Source: Polyangiaceae bacterium (GTDB lineage Bacteria; Myxococcota_A; Polyangia; Polyangiales; Polyangiaceae). Taken from it: a stretch of 64,000 nt of DNA. The DNA lies in the NCBI GenBank assembly GCA_019637295.1, contig JAHBVX010000001.1, forward strand, positions 99,501-163,500, in the 5' to 3' direction. Under the pieces are notes generated by a model. That model saw nothing but the letters and a program-made list of their open reading frames with translations, was not told the DNA's origin and did not search any database. Below are positions 34,214-43,582 of this stretch, in pieces; the stretch's first letter is position 1, and every line of letters begins with the position of its first letter. Both the position numbers and the translations under genes were made by a program.

Positions 34214-34264
34214 CTCGCCGGCGCGCTTGCTCGCGCTCGCGCGTTCGTCCAGAGTCCATGCTCG

Positions 34265-36157
34265 GTGGGTACGAGCGAGACAGTGGACGGTGGGGAGGTG
34301 TTCGACGCGCTCGTAGGTGCGCTCGGAGACGCTGGGTGGGGAGTGCTGGTCGCCGATGCCTTCACGACCAGCACGAGACTCCACTTCGTCAGCGACGGCG
34401 CCTGCGCGATACTGGCGCGCAGTAGAGCCGAGCTCATGGGCAGCAACGGGCTCGACCTCATCGCGCCAGAGGAGCTGCCCCGGATGGAGCGCTTCGCGTC
34501 GGAGAGCACCCTCGATGCGATGCCGCCGCGGCGCCTCGAGACCGTCTTCCGGCGCGACAACGGTGAGCGCCTGCCCGTCGACATCGTGCTGGATGTCACC
34601 TTGCGCAGCGATGCTGCGCTGGTGGTCGCGCTGTTCTGCGACACATCAGAGCGGCAGCGCGCCTTTCGCGCGTTGGAGGAGTCCGAGCGACGCTTCCGGC
34701 TCGTGGTCGAGTCCGCGCCAGAGGCGGTCTGGATCCTCGACGAGCGGCGGGTCTTGTATGCGAACCCCGCCGCGCTGCAGCTCCTGGGCTTCGACTCGGC
34801 GAGTCCCCCAGTGGAGCCCGACCCGAGGTCCTTCTTGCCGGACGACGACCACCCGACCTTCGAGGCGCGCATACAGCGGCTGCTGACGACTCGCGCCAAG
34901 TTGCCACCACAGGAGTATCGCATTCAGCGCCGAGATGGCGACGCGGTGGTCGTGGAGGTCAGCTCGATCACGATCGACTACGACGGCCGCCCGGCGGTGC
35001 TGTCTTTCGGGCGGGACGTCACCGAGCGCAGGCGCATCGAGCTCCGCCTGCTGCAGGCGGATCGGCTCGCGGCGCTAGGACTGCTGGCGGGCGGCATGGC
35101 GCACTCGATCAACAATCCGCTCACGTTCGTGCTCCTCGAGCTCGACCACCTCGAGCACACACTGAGTGACGTGCTCGACGGAGCGACCACGCCCGAGCTC
35201 GCGTCGACGCAGCTCGCGGACGCCTACCAAGGGGCGGAGCGCATCGCGGAGGTGGTTCGGCGCATGCGCGCGTTCTCTCGTGTCGAAGAGCGCGCGCGCA
35301 GCGCGGTGGACATTCGTCGAGTCCTCGACTCAGCGCTGCAGCTGGTTGGGCACGAGCTCTCCCACCGAGCGCACTTGGTCAAGGACTACGCGGAGGTCCC
35401 GTCGGTGAACGCCAGCGCGGCGCATCTGGAGCAGCTCTTCCTGCACTTGCTGGTGAGCTCGGTGCGCTTCCTGTCCGGCGAGAGGCCCGGGACGGTGCGC
35501 TTGTCGGTAGCGCAGCACAGCGAGGCCAACGTGGACGTCGATCTCGTGCTCGACTCGGTGGTGCTCGACCGCGCGGCGCTCGACCAGGTGTTCGAGCCCT
35601 TCTTCAGCAGCGCACGCAGCGACTTGGGAATGGGGCTGCCCTTCTGTCACGCGGTCGTCAGCGCCTTGGGCGGTGAGCTCATCGCGGAGAGCGATCCGTC
35701 GAGCGGGACGCTGCTGCGCGTGCGACTGCCCATTGGCAGTCCGCTGTCGGCGCCCCCGGAGAGCGGACAGGTCGGTCCGCGGAGCTTGCGCGTCCTGATC
35801 GTGGAGAACGACTACGCCGTCGGGCGCGCGATCGCCGCCGCCCTCGCGCACCGCCATGATGCGGTGCACTCGGCTCGCGCGCTCGAGGCGCGGGATCGGC
35901 TGATCGCGGGCGAGTACTTCGATGTCGTCCTGTGTGCAGCCAGTCTCCCGGATCTGGACGGACCAACCTTGTGGCACACGGTGAGCAGAGTTCGCCCCGC
36001 TCAGGCGGCCCGGTTCGCGTTCCTGCTGTCCGCTCAGGAGGCGGCGGAGCACGTGACGTTGGTCGAGCGCACGCGGCTACCAGTGTTGAGCAAGCCGTTC
36101 AAGGTCGAGGACGTGCTCGCGCTGGTGCACCGCGTGGGCGACCCGCGCGGGGTTTGA
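34265..36157 (+). CDS. Hybrid PAS histidine kinase with degenerate ATPase and receiver domains
   Basis: The product has 630 residues: two PAS-like domains (about 15-125 and 138-260), a HisKA domain with H280 in GMAHSINNPL, an ATPase-like domain (about 385-490) and a receiver-like domain (about 510-625). No membrane segment or signal peptide is present. Several key residues are gone. The N-box reads FLHLLVSS where two Asn are expected, the G1 box reads DSVVLD, and the receiver has Ala558 (VVLCAAS) in place of the phosphoacceptor Asp, with ENDY for the acidic pair. The receiver Lys (LSKPF) is kept. ATP use and phosphotransfer are therefore doubtful, and it may act as a scaffold or sensor. Confidence 0.85.
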   Translation: MGTSETVDGGEVFDALVGALGDAGWGVLVADAFTTSTRLHFVSDGACAILARSRAELMGSNGLDLIAPEELPRMERFASESTLDAMPPRRLETVFRRDNGERLPVDIVLDVTLRSDAALVVALFCDTSERQRAFRALEESERRFRLVVESAPEAVWILDERRVLYANPAALQLLGFDSASPPVEPDPRSFLPDDDHPTFEARIQRLLTTRAKLPPQEYRIQRRDGDAVVVEVSSITIDYDGRPAVLSFGRDVTERRRIELRLLQADRLAALGLLAGGMAHSINNPLTFVLLELDHLEHTLSDVLDGATTPELASTQLADAYQGAERIAEVVRRMRAFSRVEERARSAVDIRRVLDSALQLVGHELSHRAHLVKDYAEVPSVNASAAHLEQLFLHLLVSSVRFLSGERPGTVRLSVAQHSEANVDVDLVLDSVVLDRAALDQVFEPFFSSARSDLGMGLPFCHAVVSALGGELIAESDPSSGTLLRVRLPIGSPLSAPPESGQVGPRSLRVLIVENDYAVGRAIAAALAHRHDAVHSARALEARDRLIAGEYFDVVLCAASLPDLDGPTLWHTVSRVRPAQAARFAFLLSAQEAAEHVTLVERTRLPVLSKPFKVEDVLALVHRVGDPRGV

Positions 36158-36188
36158 GGCCAGGCCGTCGCAGTGTATCGTGCCGCGG

Positions 36189-36458
36189 ATGAAGCGGGAC
36201 CAGGCGAGGCGCGCCTACTGGAGTCAGAACCTCCGGTACCTGGCCGGGCTCTTGCTGGTGTGGTTCGCGGTCTCCTTCGGCGCCGGCATCCTGCTGGTGG
36301 AGGAGCTCGACCAGCTGCGGGTCTTTGGGTTCAAGCTCGGCTTCTGGTTCGCGCAGCAAGGGGCCATCTACGCCTTCGTCGTGCTCATCCTCGTGTACGT
36401 GGTGCTCATGAATCGCCTGGACCGGCGCTACTCACGAGACGAGGAGGACCCTGCTTGA
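36189..36458 (+). CDS. Sodium/solute symporter small subunit (DUF4212)
   Basis: The product has 89 residues and two membrane helices. The N-terminal YWSQNLRYL and the FGFKLGFWFAQQG segment are the DUF4212 signature. The family forms the small subunit of acetate/solute symporters of the VC_2705 type. GAGGAGG near the end serves as ribosome site for the large subunit, whose TTG start overlaps this gene's TGA. The ATG at 36189 is favoured, with a GTG three codons upstream as alternative. Confidence 0.93.
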   Translation: MKRDQARRAYWSQNLRYLAGLLLVWFAVSFGAGILLVEELDQLRVFGFKLGFWFAQQGAIYAFVVLILVYVVLMNRLDRRYSRDEEDPA

Positions 36459-38128
36459 GCGCGCAAGGCTGGACCTTCCTGATCGTAGGGCTCTCGTTCT
36501 CCCTCTACATCGCCATCGCCATTGGGTCCCGCGCGTCATCGACGGGCGAGTTCTACGTCGCGGGCGGGCGCGTGCCGCCCGTGGTCAACGGCATGGCCAC
36601 CGCTGCGGACTGGATGAGCGCCGCGTCGTTCATCTCCATGGCCGGCGCGATCTCGTTCATGGGTCGTGATGGCTCGGTGTACCTGATGGGCTGGACCGGG
36701 GGCTACGTCCTGCTCGCGCTCCTGCTGGCGCCCTACCTCCGAAAGTTCGGCAAGTACACCGTGCCGGACTTCATCGGCGACCGCTACTACTCTCAGCTCG
36801 CGCGCTTGGTGGCGGTGGTGTGCGCCGTGTTCGTATCGTTCACCTACGTCGCGGGACAGATGCGCGGGGTGGGCATCGTCTTCTCGCGATTCCTGGGGGT
36901 GGGCGTGGAAGCGGGCGTGGGGGTGGGCATGGCCATCGTCTTCTTCTACGCGGTGCTCGGCGGTATGAAGGGCATCACTTACACGCAGGTGGCGCAGTAC
37001 TGCGTGTTGATCTTCGCGTACCTGGTGCCAGCCATCTTCATCTCGCTGATGATGACGGGTAACCCCGTGCCTCAGCTCGGGTTTGGAGGCTCGCTCCTCG
37101 ATGGCTCGGGACACCTGCTCGATCGCCTCGATGGGCTGTCCGAGCAGCTAGGCTTCGCCGCCTATACGTCCGGCGGCAAGAGCACCATCGACGTGCTGTT
37201 CATCACCGCGGCGCTCATGGTCGGAACAGCGGGCCTGCCGCACGTGATCGTGCGCTTCTACACGGTGCCAAAGGTGAGCGCCGCGCGCAGCTCGGCCGGC
37301 TGGGCGCTGCTCTTCATCGCGCTGCTCTACACGACGGCTCCCGCTGTCGCGGCGTTTGCAAGAACCAATCTGCTCTCGACCATCAGCGGCGCCGAGTACG
37401 CGAAGGTGCCGGGTTGGTTCAAGAACTGGGAGGCCACCGGCTTGATCCGCTTCGAGGACAAGAACGGGGACGGCCTGATTCAGTACGTGGGCCCGAACGC
37501 CAGCGTCGCGAACGAGCTGACCATCGACCGCGACATCATGGTGCTCGCCAACCCGGAGATCGCCGAGCTCCCGGGCTGGGTCATCGGCCTGGTGGCGGCG
37601 GGCGGGCTCGCTGCCGCGCTCAGCACCGCCGCGGGTCTGCTGCTCGTGATCAGCACGTCCATCGCGCACGATTTGGTGCGCCGCGGTCTGCGGGCGGACA
37701 TGACCGAGCGCGGGGAGCTCAACGTGGCGCGCCTGTCCGCGGCGGTCGCCGTGCTGGTGGCGGGCTACTTCGGCATCCGGCCGCCGGGGTTCGTCGCCGA
37801 GGTGGTCGCCTTCGCCTTCGGGCTGGCCGCGGCCTCCTTCTTCCCAGCCATCATCCTGGGCATCTTCACCAAGCGCATGAACAAGCAGGGCGCCATCAGC
37901 GGGATGATCGTGGGGCTCTGCTTCACGGCCGCGTACATCGTGTACTTCAAGTTCATCAACCCGGCGCTGAACACGCCTGCGCACTGGTGGTTCGGTGTTT
38001 CGCCAGAGGGCATCGGCACCGTGGGCATGTTGCTCAACTTCGCCGTCGCTTCGCTGGTCGCCGCGTTCACGCCGGCGCCGCCCGCTGACGTCCAAGAGAT
38101 GGTGGAGAACATTCGCGAGCCGGGCTGA
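36455..38128 (+). CDS. Sodium/solute symporter large subunit (SSF family, ActP-like)
   Basis: The product has 557 residues and about 13 transmembrane helices, as expected for the SSS family. Recognisable segments are SSTGEFYVAGGRVP, AADWMSAASFISMAG, YTVPDFIGDRYYS and the late ALSTAAGLLLVIS. It pairs with the DUF4212 subunit encoded just before, which identifies the VC_2705-type two-component symporter rather than stand-alone ActP. The substrate is likely a short monocarboxylate such as acetate, driven by Na+; this is from family knowledge only. The TTG start overlaps the upstream stop (TTGA), so translation is coupled. Confidence 0.93.
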   Translation: MSAQGWTFLIVGLSFSLYIAIAIGSRASSTGEFYVAGGRVPPVVNGMATAADWMSAASFISMAGAISFMGRDGSVYLMGWTGGYVLLALLLAPYLRKFGKYTVPDFIGDRYYSQLARLVAVVCAVFVSFTYVAGQMRGVGIVFSRFLGVGVEAGVGVGMAIVFFYAVLGGMKGITYTQVAQYCVLIFAYLVPAIFISLMMTGNPVPQLGFGGSLLDGSGHLLDRLDGLSEQLGFAAYTSGGKSTIDVLFITAALMVGTAGLPHVIVRFYTVPKVSAARSSAGWALLFIALLYTTAPAVAAFARTNLLSTISGAEYAKVPGWFKNWEATGLIRFEDKNGDGLIQYVGPNASVANELTIDRDIMVLANPEIAELPGWVIGLVAAGGLAAALSTAAGLLLVISTSIAHDLVRRGLRADMTERGELNVARLSAAVAVLVAGYFGIRPPGFVAEVVAFAFGLAAASFFPAIILGIFTKRMNKQGAISGMIVGLCFTAAYIVYFKFINPALNTPAHWWFGVSPEGIGTVGMLLNFAVASLVAAFTPAPPADVQEMVENIREPG

Positions 38129-38138
38129 CGGCGAACAT

Positions 38139-39134
38139 TCACTCGCTGAGCAGCGCTGCTGCCACGCGTGCCGCGCGGGCTTCGTCGAGCCCGAGCTCGA
38201 CGAACACCAGCCGGCCCCGAGCCGTGATGGCCGCGTCTCGGAGCACGTCATCGCCGAGGGAGCGGGTGAGCTCGGGCGAGAGCTCCTTCCTCAGCTCGGC
38301 GAGCACGTCGGCGACGGCGCGGGCGTCCGGCTCCGTCTCGCAGCCGAGCACGACGGTGGCGGCGACCCTGGGTACGAAGTTCACGCGCAGCGCCGCGGCG
38401 CGCACTCGATCGAGCGGGCTCGCCTCGGTGAACGGGAGGTCCGTGGCGGAGGCCAAGAATCCCTGCGGGATCGCCGCGCTGACGACGATGGCGCCCGCGC
38501 CGACCGCGCGCCGCAGACCGGAGTGCAGGGCGTCGCGCCGCACGCTCCCGAGGCGCCCCTCGGCGGTGTCCACCAAGTCTCGGAGCAGGTGGGAGTCCGC
38601 GAGCAAGAGCAGCCCATCGTCGCGGATGGCGTACTCACCCACGTCTGGGGTGCGCTCTCGCGCGCGCACGCTCTGAAAGCCACCCAGCGGCGCGGCTATG
38701 GGGGCCTTGCCGGTGCGCTCCATGGCCAGCGTGAGGCACGCCATGACGACGCTCGCTCGGAAGTCGCCGCGAGCCACGAGTCCAAAGGACATGGCCTCGT
38801 CACCCTTCAGCTTGGGGATGAACAGGCCAACCTCGCGCACTTGATCGACGGCGTCCCGGGCGCAGTCTTGCGTGAGACTCCCGGCTCCGTGCGACGCGGT
38901 TCCGCGCGAGAGTAGCCGACGCCCAAGCTCGGTCTGTCTCAGCGCGTCGGCGTTCAAGGTGAGCACGACCGCGGCCGTCTCCGGCAGGGCTTCGAGCACC
39001 GACGAGAGGGGCGTTGGCGCAGGGGTTCGGACTGGCGCCGGGCGCAGGAGCCAGACCACGAGCCCAGCGACCAGCATCGCGAGCAGCACCAGCTCGCCGC
39101 GGGCACGGCCGGTCACGCGAGTGCCCCGTCGCAC
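38139..39134 (-). CDS. Membrane-anchored hypothetical protein
   Basis: The product has 331 residues. One N-terminal membrane helix (about residues 14-32, LVLLAMLVAGLVVWLL) is followed by a Pro/Thr linker and a large extracytoplasmic domain. The domain has alpha/beta character with strands such as AAVVLTLNAD and ATVVLGCETE, reminiscent of DUF3352-like proteins, but the match is loose. It starts 12 bases after the small cysteine-containing gene upstream on the same strand, and that gene follows glutathione synthase. The three may form one operon. It is convergent with the symporter gene and 10 bases from it. Confidence 0.72.
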   Translation of the reverse strand: MRRGTRVTGRARGELVLLAMLVAGLVVWLLRPAPVRTPAPTPLSSVLEALPETAAVVLTLNADALRQTELGRRLLSRGTASHGAGSLTQDCARDAVDQVREVGLFIPKLKGDEAMSFGLVARGDFRASVVMACLTLAMERTGKAPIAAPLGGFQSVRARERTPDVGEYAIRDDGLLLLADSHLLRDLVDTAEGRLGSVRRDALHSGLRRAVGAGAIVVSAAIPQGFLASATDLPFTEASPLDRVRAAALRVNFVPRVAATVVLGCETEPDARAVADVLAELRKELSPELTRSLGDDVLRDAAITARGRLVFVELGLDEARAARVAAALLSE

Positions 39135-39146
39135 GAGGTGGCCGGG

Positions 39147-39440
39147 TCAGGCGTCTTCGGCGCGCCGCCCGAGCCCGCGCCGGCGCCCCTCCGGGCGAGC
39201 GGGGAAGACGCGACGGTCGAGGGGCGCTCGCTGCGGCACGAGGGAGCGCTGGCCCGTCTCCTCAGGGAACAACTGGCGCAAGGCGACGACGTCGGAGGGC
39301 GGCTGTGCCCGCGCGAGCGCGGCGTGCTCCTCACACAGCGCCACGATCCGCTCCGCGACCAGGATCCGGCGCACTCGCTGGCGTCGGGGCCTGCCCAGGC
39401 TGAAACACACCTCGCAGCTTCGGGACATCCCCTGACCCAT
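39147..39440 (-). CDS. Small protein with CEVC motif
   Basis: The product has about 97 residues. The N-terminus contains SRSCEVCF and a further CEEHAA, giving a C-x2-C...C-x2-H pattern that could bind a metal. The middle is basic (RPRRQRVRRI). The C-terminal third is low-complexity and Arg-rich. The family is not recognised, though short CxVC...LC(D/E)EHA proteins recur in myxobacteria. The start could be 39440 or the ATG at 39428. It lies between gshB and a membrane-anchored protein gene in the same orientation. Confidence 0.6.
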   Translation of the reverse strand: MGQGMSRSCEVCFSLGRPRRQRVRRILVAERIVALCEEHAALARAQPPSDVVALRQLFPEETGQRSLVPQRAPLDRRVFPARPEGRRRGLGRRAEDA

Positions 39441-39483
39441 GCCAAACCCGAGGCTCGGGGGCCAAATTCTCGGTGCTCGGGCG

Positions 39484-40428
39484 TCAGCCCCGCGCTGCGA
39501 CGCGCTGCTCTGCCCACGCGATGACGTCCTGTTCCGTCGGGCGACCCTGAAACCGCCCGAGCTCCTGAATGCCCGTCGGGCTCGTCACGTTCACCTCGAT
39601 CAGGTGTTCGGCGATCAAGTCGAGTCCAACGAAGTACAGGCCATGCTCGCGCAGGCGCGGTCCAACGGCGTGCACCAGCGCGGTCTCCTTGGGTGTGAGC
39701 TCGGTGGGCCGTACCGAGCCGCCCACATGGATGTTCGCGCGGAAGTCATCGTCGCGCGGGACACGCAAGATGGCGCCGAGGGGCTCGCCGTCGAGCATGA
39801 TCACGCGCTTGTCACCGGTGCGCACGTCCGGCAGAAAGCGCTGGACGAGCGCGAGCTCTTTGCCCTCTCGGGTGAGCAGATCGACGAGCGCGCGCGTGTT
39901 CGCGTCTCCCGTCGTCAGCGCGACCACGCCGCTGCCGCCGGCTCCGTCGAGGGGCTTGAGTACCGCGCGTCCGCCGACCTGTGCCACGAAGTCGAGGATC
40001 CGCGCGGGTGAGCTGGTGACGAGTGAGTCCGGCATGAACTCGGCGAAGTGAAAGGTCAAGAGCTTCTCGTTCGCGTCCCGGAGGCCACGCGGGTCGTTGA
40101 TGACCAGGGTCTGGTCCTTGACCAGATCGAGCTGCTGCGTGAGATGCGCGTAGGCCGAGTCGAAGGGTGGATCCTTACGAATGAACACCGCGTCGAGCTC
40201 GGCCAGGGCATGGTCGGCGGTGGCGCCGAGCGTGACGTGTGGGGCGGCGTCGCTCACCCGGATCTCCCGCGCTTGGGCGAACACCTCGCGGCCGCGATTG
40301 AACACGTCGATGGGCCGGGAGTGAAGCGTCTGGTGGCCGCGCGCGAGCGCGCCGCGCATCAACGCGAAGCTTGTGTCCTTGTCGGGCAGCATGGATTCTG
40401 CCGGATCCATCACGAACAGCACACGCAC
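39484..40428 (-). CDS. gshB: Glutathione synthase
   Basis: The product has 314 residues, the normal length for bacterial GshB. It has the expected N-terminal VLFVMDP, the substrate segment RKDPPFD, ATP-grasp residues in VLKPLDGAGGSGV, GDKRVIMLDGEP, and a C-terminal EVNVTSPTG. It joins gamma-glutamylcysteine and glycine using ATP in the cytoplasm. The start is a GTG at 40428. No gshA is present in the window. It is divergent from a gamma-glutamyltransferase gene 61 bases away, a sensible pairing of glutathione synthesis and breakdown. Confidence 0.96.
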   Translation of the reverse strand: MRVLFVMDPAESMLPDKDTSFALMRGALARGHQTLHSRPIDVFNRGREVFAQAREIRVSDAAPHVTLGATADHALAELDAVFIRKDPPFDSAYAHLTQQLDLVKDQTLVINDPRGLRDANEKLLTFHFAEFMPDSLVTSSPARILDFVAQVGGRAVLKPLDGAGGSGVVALTTGDANTRALVDLLTREGKELALVQRFLPDVRTGDKRVIMLDGEPLGAILRVPRDDDFRANIHVGGSVRPTELTPKETALVHAVGPRLREHGLYFVGLDLIAEHLIEVNVTSPTGIQELGRFQGRPTEQDVIAWAEQRVAARG

Positions 40429-40489
40429 GGGCGGGGTCCTCTTTTCAAACGGGAAGCGAAGCGTAACACTGCTTGTCCGGAACCCGCGC

Positions 40490-42142
40490 ATGCGACGACA
40501 GAAATACACCCCGCTCTTCGCCTTCTTGCTCATCGCGCTGACGCTCCTGCTCGTCGCGCCGGGGGTCACGGCCCAGCAGGCGGGACGGCGCGCGGCGGCG
40601 ACGGAGAACGAGCTGGCTTCGCGCGCCGCCATCGCGGTCATGCAGGCGGGTGGGAACGCCGTCGACGGCGCCGTGGCAGCGGCGTTCATGGCGGGGGTGG
40701 TCAGCCCGCAGTCGAGCGGGATCGGCGGCGGCGGTTTCGCCCTGGTCTGGCTGGCAGAGGCCCAGCGCGGCTACCTGCTCGACTTCCGCGAGACTGCACC
40801 CCAGGGTGTGGACGCGGCGGCGTTCGAGCGACGCCCCCTCGGCGACGCCGAGCGGGGCAAGTACGTCGGTGTCCCCGGCGAGGTCGCCGGGCTGTTCGAG
40901 CTGCATCGGGCCCACGGCAAGCGGCCCTGGAAGGACGTCGTGGAGCCGGCCCGGAGCGCCGCGAAGCTCGGCTTCCCCCTGGGCAAGTTCCTCGCCAGCT
41001 CCCTGGCCTCCCAAGAGAAACGGCTGAAGGTCGACGCGACCCTCGCCTCCGTCTTCTTTCCGGGCGGCAAGCCGGCCGTGGCGGGCGCGAGGGTGCAGCG
41101 ACCCCTGCTCGGCGCGACCCTCGAGCGCATCGCGGCGGAGGGACCGAAGGCGCTGTACGAGGGACCCATCGCGCAGGACATCGTGGATACGGCGCGCGCG
41201 GCCGGCGGCGCGCTCACGCTGGAGGAGCTGCGGAGCTACCGACCCATCGAACGCAAGCCCATCGAGGTGTCCTGGGAGGGCTACCGGGTGCTCACCATGC
41301 CGCTGCCTTCCGCCGGCGGCATGATGGTAGCCCAGACGTTGCGGTTGTTCTCGAAGCAGGAGCTCGCCAAGCTCGGTCGCGAGAGCGGCGCTTACCAGCA
41401 CCTGATCGCGGAGGCGATGCGCGGGTCGCTGGCGGATCGCATGCGGCACCTCGGTGACGGCGATCACCAGAAGGTCGACATGGATGCGCTCGTCGCCGAG
41501 GGTCGCATGGCTCAGCGCAGGAAGACGATCGCCATCGATCGCACCCACGCGCTCCCGCGTTTCGGACTGGAAGGACAGGGTACCCACCACCTAGTGACCA
41601 TGGACGAGGCCGGCAACATGGTCAGCCTCACCACGACGGTGAACCGCTCCTTCGGCGCGAAGCTGGTCACCAAGAGCGGCATCGTGCTCAATGACGAGCT
41701 GGACGACTTCACGGCGCAGAAGGACGTGGCACCTTTCGCTCTCGCGCAGAGCCCGAACCGCCCGCGCCCTGGCGCGCGCCCGTTGTCCAGCATGACCCCG
41801 ACCATCGTGCTGCGGGACGGCAAGGCCGTGCTCGGGCTCGGCGGCTCGGGCGGCCCGACCATCGCGACCAACGTGACGCAGCTCCTGCTCGACAATCTGG
41901 TGTTCGGGCTCTCGCCAGCCGAGGCCGTCAAGGCGCGGCGCTTCTACGTCCCGTCGTCACGCGCCACCATCTTGTTGGAGGACGGCGCGTCGGAGGCGCT
42001 GAAGAAGGACCTCGCGTGGCGCGGTGAGATCGTCGCGACCATGCCCTTCAAGTCCAGCGCCGTGCAGATGATCGCGGTGCACCAGGGTCGTGTCTTGGCT
42101 GCTTCGGACCCGCGCAAGCTCGGTGGCGCGATCGTGAAGTAA
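40490..42142 (+). CDS. ggt: Gamma-glutamyltransferase
   Basis: The product has 550 residues. A signal peptide (residues 1-28) targets it outside the cytoplasm. The autoprocessing threonine is T365 in GQGTHHLVTMD; the second residue after the nucleophile is His where Thr is usual. The large subunit has the SGIGGGGFALVW pattern. The small subunit contains GKAVLGLGGSGGPTI and RPLSSMTPT, which hold the substrate. The enzyme hydrolyses or transfers the gamma-glutamyl group of glutathione in the periplasm. It is divergent from gshB, and the 61-base gap probably holds both promoters. Confidence 0.95.
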   Translation: MRRQKYTPLFAFLLIALTLLLVAPGVTAQQAGRRAAATENELASRAAIAVMQAGGNAVDGAVAAAFMAGVVSPQSSGIGGGGFALVWLAEAQRGYLLDFRETAPQGVDAAAFERRPLGDAERGKYVGVPGEVAGLFELHRAHGKRPWKDVVEPARSAAKLGFPLGKFLASSLASQEKRLKVDATLASVFFPGGKPAVAGARVQRPLLGATLERIAAEGPKALYEGPIAQDIVDTARAAGGALTLEELRSYRPIERKPIEVSWEGYRVLTMPLPSAGGMMVAQTLRLFSKQELAKLGRESGAYQHLIAEAMRGSLADRMRHLGDGDHQKVDMDALVAEGRMAQRRKTIAIDRTHALPRFGLEGQGTHHLVTMDEAGNMVSLTTTVNRSFGAKLVTKSGIVLNDELDDFTAQKDVAPFALAQSPNRPRPGARPLSSMTPTIVLRDGKAVLGLGGSGGPTIATNVTQLLLDNLVFGLSPAEAVKARRFYVPSSRATILLEDGASEALKKDLAWRGEIVATMPFKSSAVQMIAVHQGRVLAASDPRKLGGAIVK

Positions 42143-42192
42143 GGAGCCCGGCCGACATTACTTGGCTTTCGAGCGCCGCTGCAGCCGCCGGC

Positions 42193-42660
42193 TCAGCGGC
42201 GCCGGAACGAGAGCTCGTGCGCTCCGATCCGGATCACGTCGCCGTCCATCACTGCCTTGCGCTCGATGCGCTGTCCCCGCCACCAGACGCCAGCTTGCGA
42301 GCCCGGATCCGTGATGAACGCCCGCCCCGCAAACTGCTCAACCAGAGCGTGGGTGGGCGCGACGTCGTCACCGTCCAACACCAGGTCGCTGTTCGGATCG
42401 CTGCCGATGCGGAAGCGGGACGCCGTCAACACGTGCTCCACGTTCCGGTACCGCAGCGTCAGCCGCTGCGCCGGGGCCTCGGTCATCGGGATGGACAGAC
42501 ACGCCCTCGGCACTTCGCCATCCTCCGCGTCCGCGACGTAGTTCGCGAGCGCGAGCAGCACCAACGCCTCGAGCGAGGTCCCGCGTTGCTGGGCGAGGGC
42601 GAGCAGCCGCGCGTGCAACTCCTCGGGCAGCGTTAGCGTGCGGGTAGTCGGCACCGACAT
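42193..42660 (-). CDS. FHA-domain protein with ribbon-helix-helix-like N-terminus
   Basis: The product has 155 residues from the ATG at 42660. The first 50 residues (RTLTLPEELHARLLALAQQRGTS) resemble a ribbon-helix-helix DNA-binding or antitoxin N-terminus. The C-terminal 90 residues form an FHA domain (SRFRIGSDPNSDLVLDGDDVAPTHALV, later GDVIRIG), which recognises phosphothreonine or acts as a protein-binding module. An FHA joined to such an N-terminus is unusual. The gene is last in a run of minus-strand genes after the sigma/anti-sigma pair. Confidence 0.82.
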   Translation of the reverse strand: MSVPTTRTLTLPEELHARLLALAQQRGTSLEALVLLALANYVADAEDGEVPRACLSIPMTEAPAQRLTLRYRNVEHVLTASRFRIGSDPNSDLVLDGDDVAPTHALVEQFAGRAFITDPGSQAGVWWRGQRIERKAVMDGDVIRIGAHELSFRRR

Positions 42661-42715
42661 GGAGACGACCTGCAATAGAGGCGAATCGCCCCGGCGCCAA
42701 GGGCGCGCTCGTTGC

Positions 42716-43582
42716 TCAGTGCAAGGACGCGACGACGAGCTCGGCGCTCTCGCTGTCGTTCAGATCCGTGGCCACCGCGTAGCCCACGCCTCGCCGCTCC
42801 ACCGCGGCGATGGAGTAGCCGCGGCGCTCTCCGACATAGACTGGCGTGTTGTAGACGACCCGCGGCTCGAGCGTGGCGCGGAGGGGTACGTTTGCGGAAT
42901 TGTAGACGTAAAGGGTGACCCGGTGGCCGCCGACGCTGTAGCGCAGCGAGGCGGCTCGCTGGTTGCGCATGGCCTTGACCGGCAACACGCTGGCACCTTC
43001 CCAGCGCGCGCCGTACAGGCTCGGGAGGCGAACCGGCACGCCGACCTCGGGTTCGAGCTGCTCGAGCAGCGCCGCCTCGGTCACGTTCGGGTGCGAACCC
43101 TGCTGGTGATGGGTGACGAGCTCGTCGATGAGCTGCTCCACGGTGGCGGTGACGCTGGCGGCGTTGCTCTGCATGGAGGAGGAGCTGGGCGAGTGGCCCA
43201 TCAGGCTGGCTCGCGCCGCACCAGCGACGGCGCCCATGGTGTCCGGCTTGGGCCGAGCGGCGGCGAACGCGAGGGCCACCGACGCGGCCACGGCGATGGG
43301 CGCGATGGTGCGCCAAGAGAGGGGGCGGCCGATACGCTCGCTGGGATGCTCTTCGCGCTGTCGCTCGGCGGCGAGCGCTGCGCACAGCCGCGCCTTGAAG
43401 GCGGCCGAGGGCACTGGTGCCGCGCGCTTCATGCTCACACGCACGGCCTCGTTCAGGCGGATGCGCTCGGTGCAGTGGCCGCAGTCGACCAAGTGCTGTT
43501 CGACCTGCAACGACTGGTCGGCAGACAACTCGCCATCGCCGAAGGCGTCGAGCAAGGGCAGCATGCGTCGACAGGGGCTCAT
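42716..43582 (-). CDS. Anti-sigma factor with zinc finger
   Basis: The product has 288 residues. The N-terminus carries the zinc-finger anti-sigma motif (HLVDCGHCTE, with Cys4 and the histidine at the front). One transmembrane helix (about residues 96-112) separates it from an extracytoplasmic domain with GYAVATDL and similar strands. It should hold the sigma factor encoded immediately upstream, whose stop overlaps this start (ATGA). Release would follow an envelope signal. The signal is unknown. Confidence 0.88.
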   Translation of the reverse strand: MSPCRRMLPLLDAFGDGELSADQSLQVEQHLVDCGHCTERIRLNEAVRVSMKRAAPVPSAAFKARLCAALAAERQREEHPSERIGRPLSWRTIAPIAVAASVALAFAAARPKPDTMGAVAGAARASLMGHSPSSSSMQSNAASVTATVEQLIDELVTHHQQGSHPNVTEAALLEQLEPEVGVPVRLPSLYGARWEGASVLPVKAMRNQRAASLRYSVGGHRVTLYVYNSANVPLRATLEPRVVYNTPVYVGERRGYSIAAVERRGVGYAVATDLNDSESAELVVASLH

